A DNA stretch of 64,000 bases, from positions 5,022,001 through 5,086,000 of the forward strand of contig NC_071670.1 of assembly GCF_028554725.1 (NCBI RefSeq), in the 5' to 3' direction. The stretch comes from Zeugodacus cucurbitae. Taxonomy: Eukaryota; Arthropoda; Insecta; Diptera; Tephritidae. The notes beneath the pieces were generated by a model. It was not told the origin of the DNA. It worked only from the letters and a program-made list of their open reading frames with translations, and did not search any database. A program made the position numbers and the translations under genes. Positions 62,301 to 64,000 of the stretch are shown here, piece by piece. Positions within the stretch are counted from its first letter, which is position 1, and each line of letters starts with the position of its first letter.

Positions 62301-62798
62301 AATATAATTAAATAATAATAATAATAATACAAAAACTATAATAAAAATATATGAAAAAATCTTTTTTATAAAAATATATTATGTGAAAATATGAGAAAAA
62401 AATAATTTTCATGGTGATTATTTAGCTTAAAATAATATTAAAACTTAATTTCAGAAACGATATATATTAAACATGTTTATATTGAATAATTAAAATCAAT
62501 AAGAAAATAATAAAAAATAAAATAAAGAAAAATAAAAAAAAAAAACAAAATAATATAAAAATAGAAATAAAAAAGTAAATATAAATAGTAAATTAAAAAA
62601 TATATACATATGTATATATATATAAAATTTGTAAAAATATTATTAAAAAATTATATAAAATAATTATGAAAAAAAAAATTAATAAAAAAATTAAAAAAAA
62701 AATATTTAGAAAAAAGTCGTATTATCTTTTTAATGATGAAAATATATTATAATAAAACAAAAAAACATAAACAAATAATAATAATAATAATAATATTG
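59400..62798. other. Non-coding, mostly AT-rich
   Basis: A balanced stretch at 59500-59950 precedes AT-only DNA (60000-61100). The 127-codon frame at 61476-61859 is Phe-rich and has no domain. TATG runs occur near 61110-61265 and 62605-62625. Confidence 0.55.
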
Positions 62799-62952
62799 CA
62801 GTTAAACCTCTATAACTCGAAGTTCTCCATAAATCGAATTCTTGAATTGGTAGAAGTCAAATTTCATACAAATTACCTTCCGTAACTGGAAATCTCCCTA
62901 ACTCGAAGATTTTTTGTGGATTATGGCGATTAGAGTTAGGAAAGTTCAACTG
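62799..62952. mobile_element. Probable pogo/Tigger-type MITE (154 bp)
   Basis: The left end reads CAGTTAAACCTCTATAACTC, and the right end, reverse-complemented, reads CAGTTGAACTTTCCTAACTC. CAGT termini with TAACTCGA-like words are typical of pogo/Tigger DNA transposons. A TA follows the right end, as expected for TA target sites; the left side reads TG and may have mutated. The interior repeats AACTCGAAG and has no coding capacity, so it would depend on a transposase elsewhere. Confidence 0.7.
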
Positions 62953-64000
62953 TAATAAAAAAAAAAAATTTATAATAAAAAAATAAAAAATAATAATAAT
63001 AATAAAAAAAAATATTTAAGAAATAAATAAAAAATTTAGCAAAAAAGAAATAATAAAAAACTAATAATAATATTTTAGTAAATTATATACATTATTATAA
63101 AATAAAATTAAAAAAAAAAAAATAATTATAAAAAAAAATATAAATAAAAAATATAATAAAAAAAATAAAAATAATTTAAAAAAATAATAAAAAAAAAATA
63201 AAAAAAATAAAAAAAAATTATTAAAAAATATTTAAAAAATCAATAAAAAAGTAAAAAAAAAATTATAAAATTTAGGAAATTACATACATTAATATAAAAT
63301 AAAATAATAAAAAAAAATAAAAAAAATAAAAAAAAAACAAAATTATAAAAAAAATATAAATAAAAAATATAATAAAAAATGAATAGAAATAATAAAATGT
63401 AGAAATAAAAAAAATGTTAGTGAAAAAAACTAGATTTTAGTTAACTTTTAATTAATTTTTTTTTTCTATATTTAATATATTTTAATTTTGTTCTTGATGT
63501 TTTTACTACAAAAAAATTAAATTTTTGATTTAAAATTGGGGTAATATTTTATAGTAAGTAAAATTTTGCGTTTTAAACATATTTATATTTCCTTTTTTTT
63601 GGAATTTTTTTTAATTAATTATATAAAACTTTGTTTTTTTCACTATAATTTTCTACAAAAAAAAAATTAAAAATAATGAAAATTATTTATTTATGTAAAA
63701 AATTAAACAACAAATTTATTTAACAAAGACCTGAATTTAATTTAAAAAAAACATAATCAACAATATTCTAAAGATTATTCAATGGAAAAAATTAAATTAA
63801 ATTTGTTCTTAATGTTAAAAAAAACAAGTTTAACAAAGACCTCAATTTATTTTAATAAACCAAATTTCTAATCAACAATATTTTTAAAATAAAAAATAAT
63901 AATAATAATGTCAACACAAAAAACTAAATTATATTAAATGTATGTATGTATATTTCAAAATATATTTTAAAAAATTAATTTACATATTTTGCAAATAATG
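62953..64000. other. Extreme A/T low-complexity sequence
   Basis: Nearly only A and T, with (AAT)n and (A)nT strings. No feature is visible. Confidence 0.8.

Noticed and set aside
1..64000. tRNA, rRNA, CRISPR or viral genes
   Set aside because: No tRNA box pairs, rRNA segments, spacer-repeat arrays or polymerase, capsid or integrase-like frames were seen on either strand by eye.

Overview
The window looks like nuclear DNA of a higher dipteran fly, most plausibly a fruit-fly relative with a large AT-rich genome. Three things point there: the very AT-rich non-coding sequence, the many (CAA)n/(TTG)n and (CA)n/(TG)n runs, and short GT-AG introns in the one clear gene. That gene encodes a PAN/apple plus zona-pellucida (ZP) apical extracellular-matrix protein of the insect neo/nyo/tyn class. 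The organism assignment is inference.

Only one protein-coding gene can be supported. It lies on the + strand at 46004-49173, with six coding exons encoding about 705-716 residues: a signal peptide, three PAN/apple modules, a ZP module with ten cysteines, a hexa-arginine furin-type site, one transmembrane helix and a short cytoplasmic tail. Its first coding exon starts directly after a strong splice acceptor, so at least one exon lies upstream. Three exon-like, ATG-free segments with good splice sites on the same strand (15248-15320, 19724-19739, 35851-35908) could be its 5' leader. If so, the gene spans more than 30 kb and much of the left part of the window is intron.

The other ~60 kb is non-coding as far as can be seen. 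Extremely AT-rich stretches alternate with islands of more balanced composition. No rRNA, tRNA or CRISPR array was recognised. The short open reading frames are low-complexity and match nothing I recognise.

The non-coding DNA contains a series of local repeat families, each built on its own short, often palindromic, word and spaced roughly 50-170 bp: a CTTAAG-centred word dispersed over 27 kb (11 copies, five clustered at 13.1-13.4 kb); a seven-unit ~145-bp array carrying TCACATGA/TCATATGA (21.5-22.4 kb); GGCAACCCTGTT words (26.1-26.6 and 32.8-33.8 kb); TTTCGGGATCCCGAAA words (36.4-40.6 kb); AAGCTT/AAAGCT words (19.3, 24, 44-45 and 49-52 kb); and GTTGCTATAA...TTATAGCAAC hairpins (58.6-59.4 kb). 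There are also several plain tandem duplications, one probable pogo/Tigger-type MITE (62799-62952) and one other inverted-repeat element candidate (27534-27870). These repeat families are the least explained content of the window.
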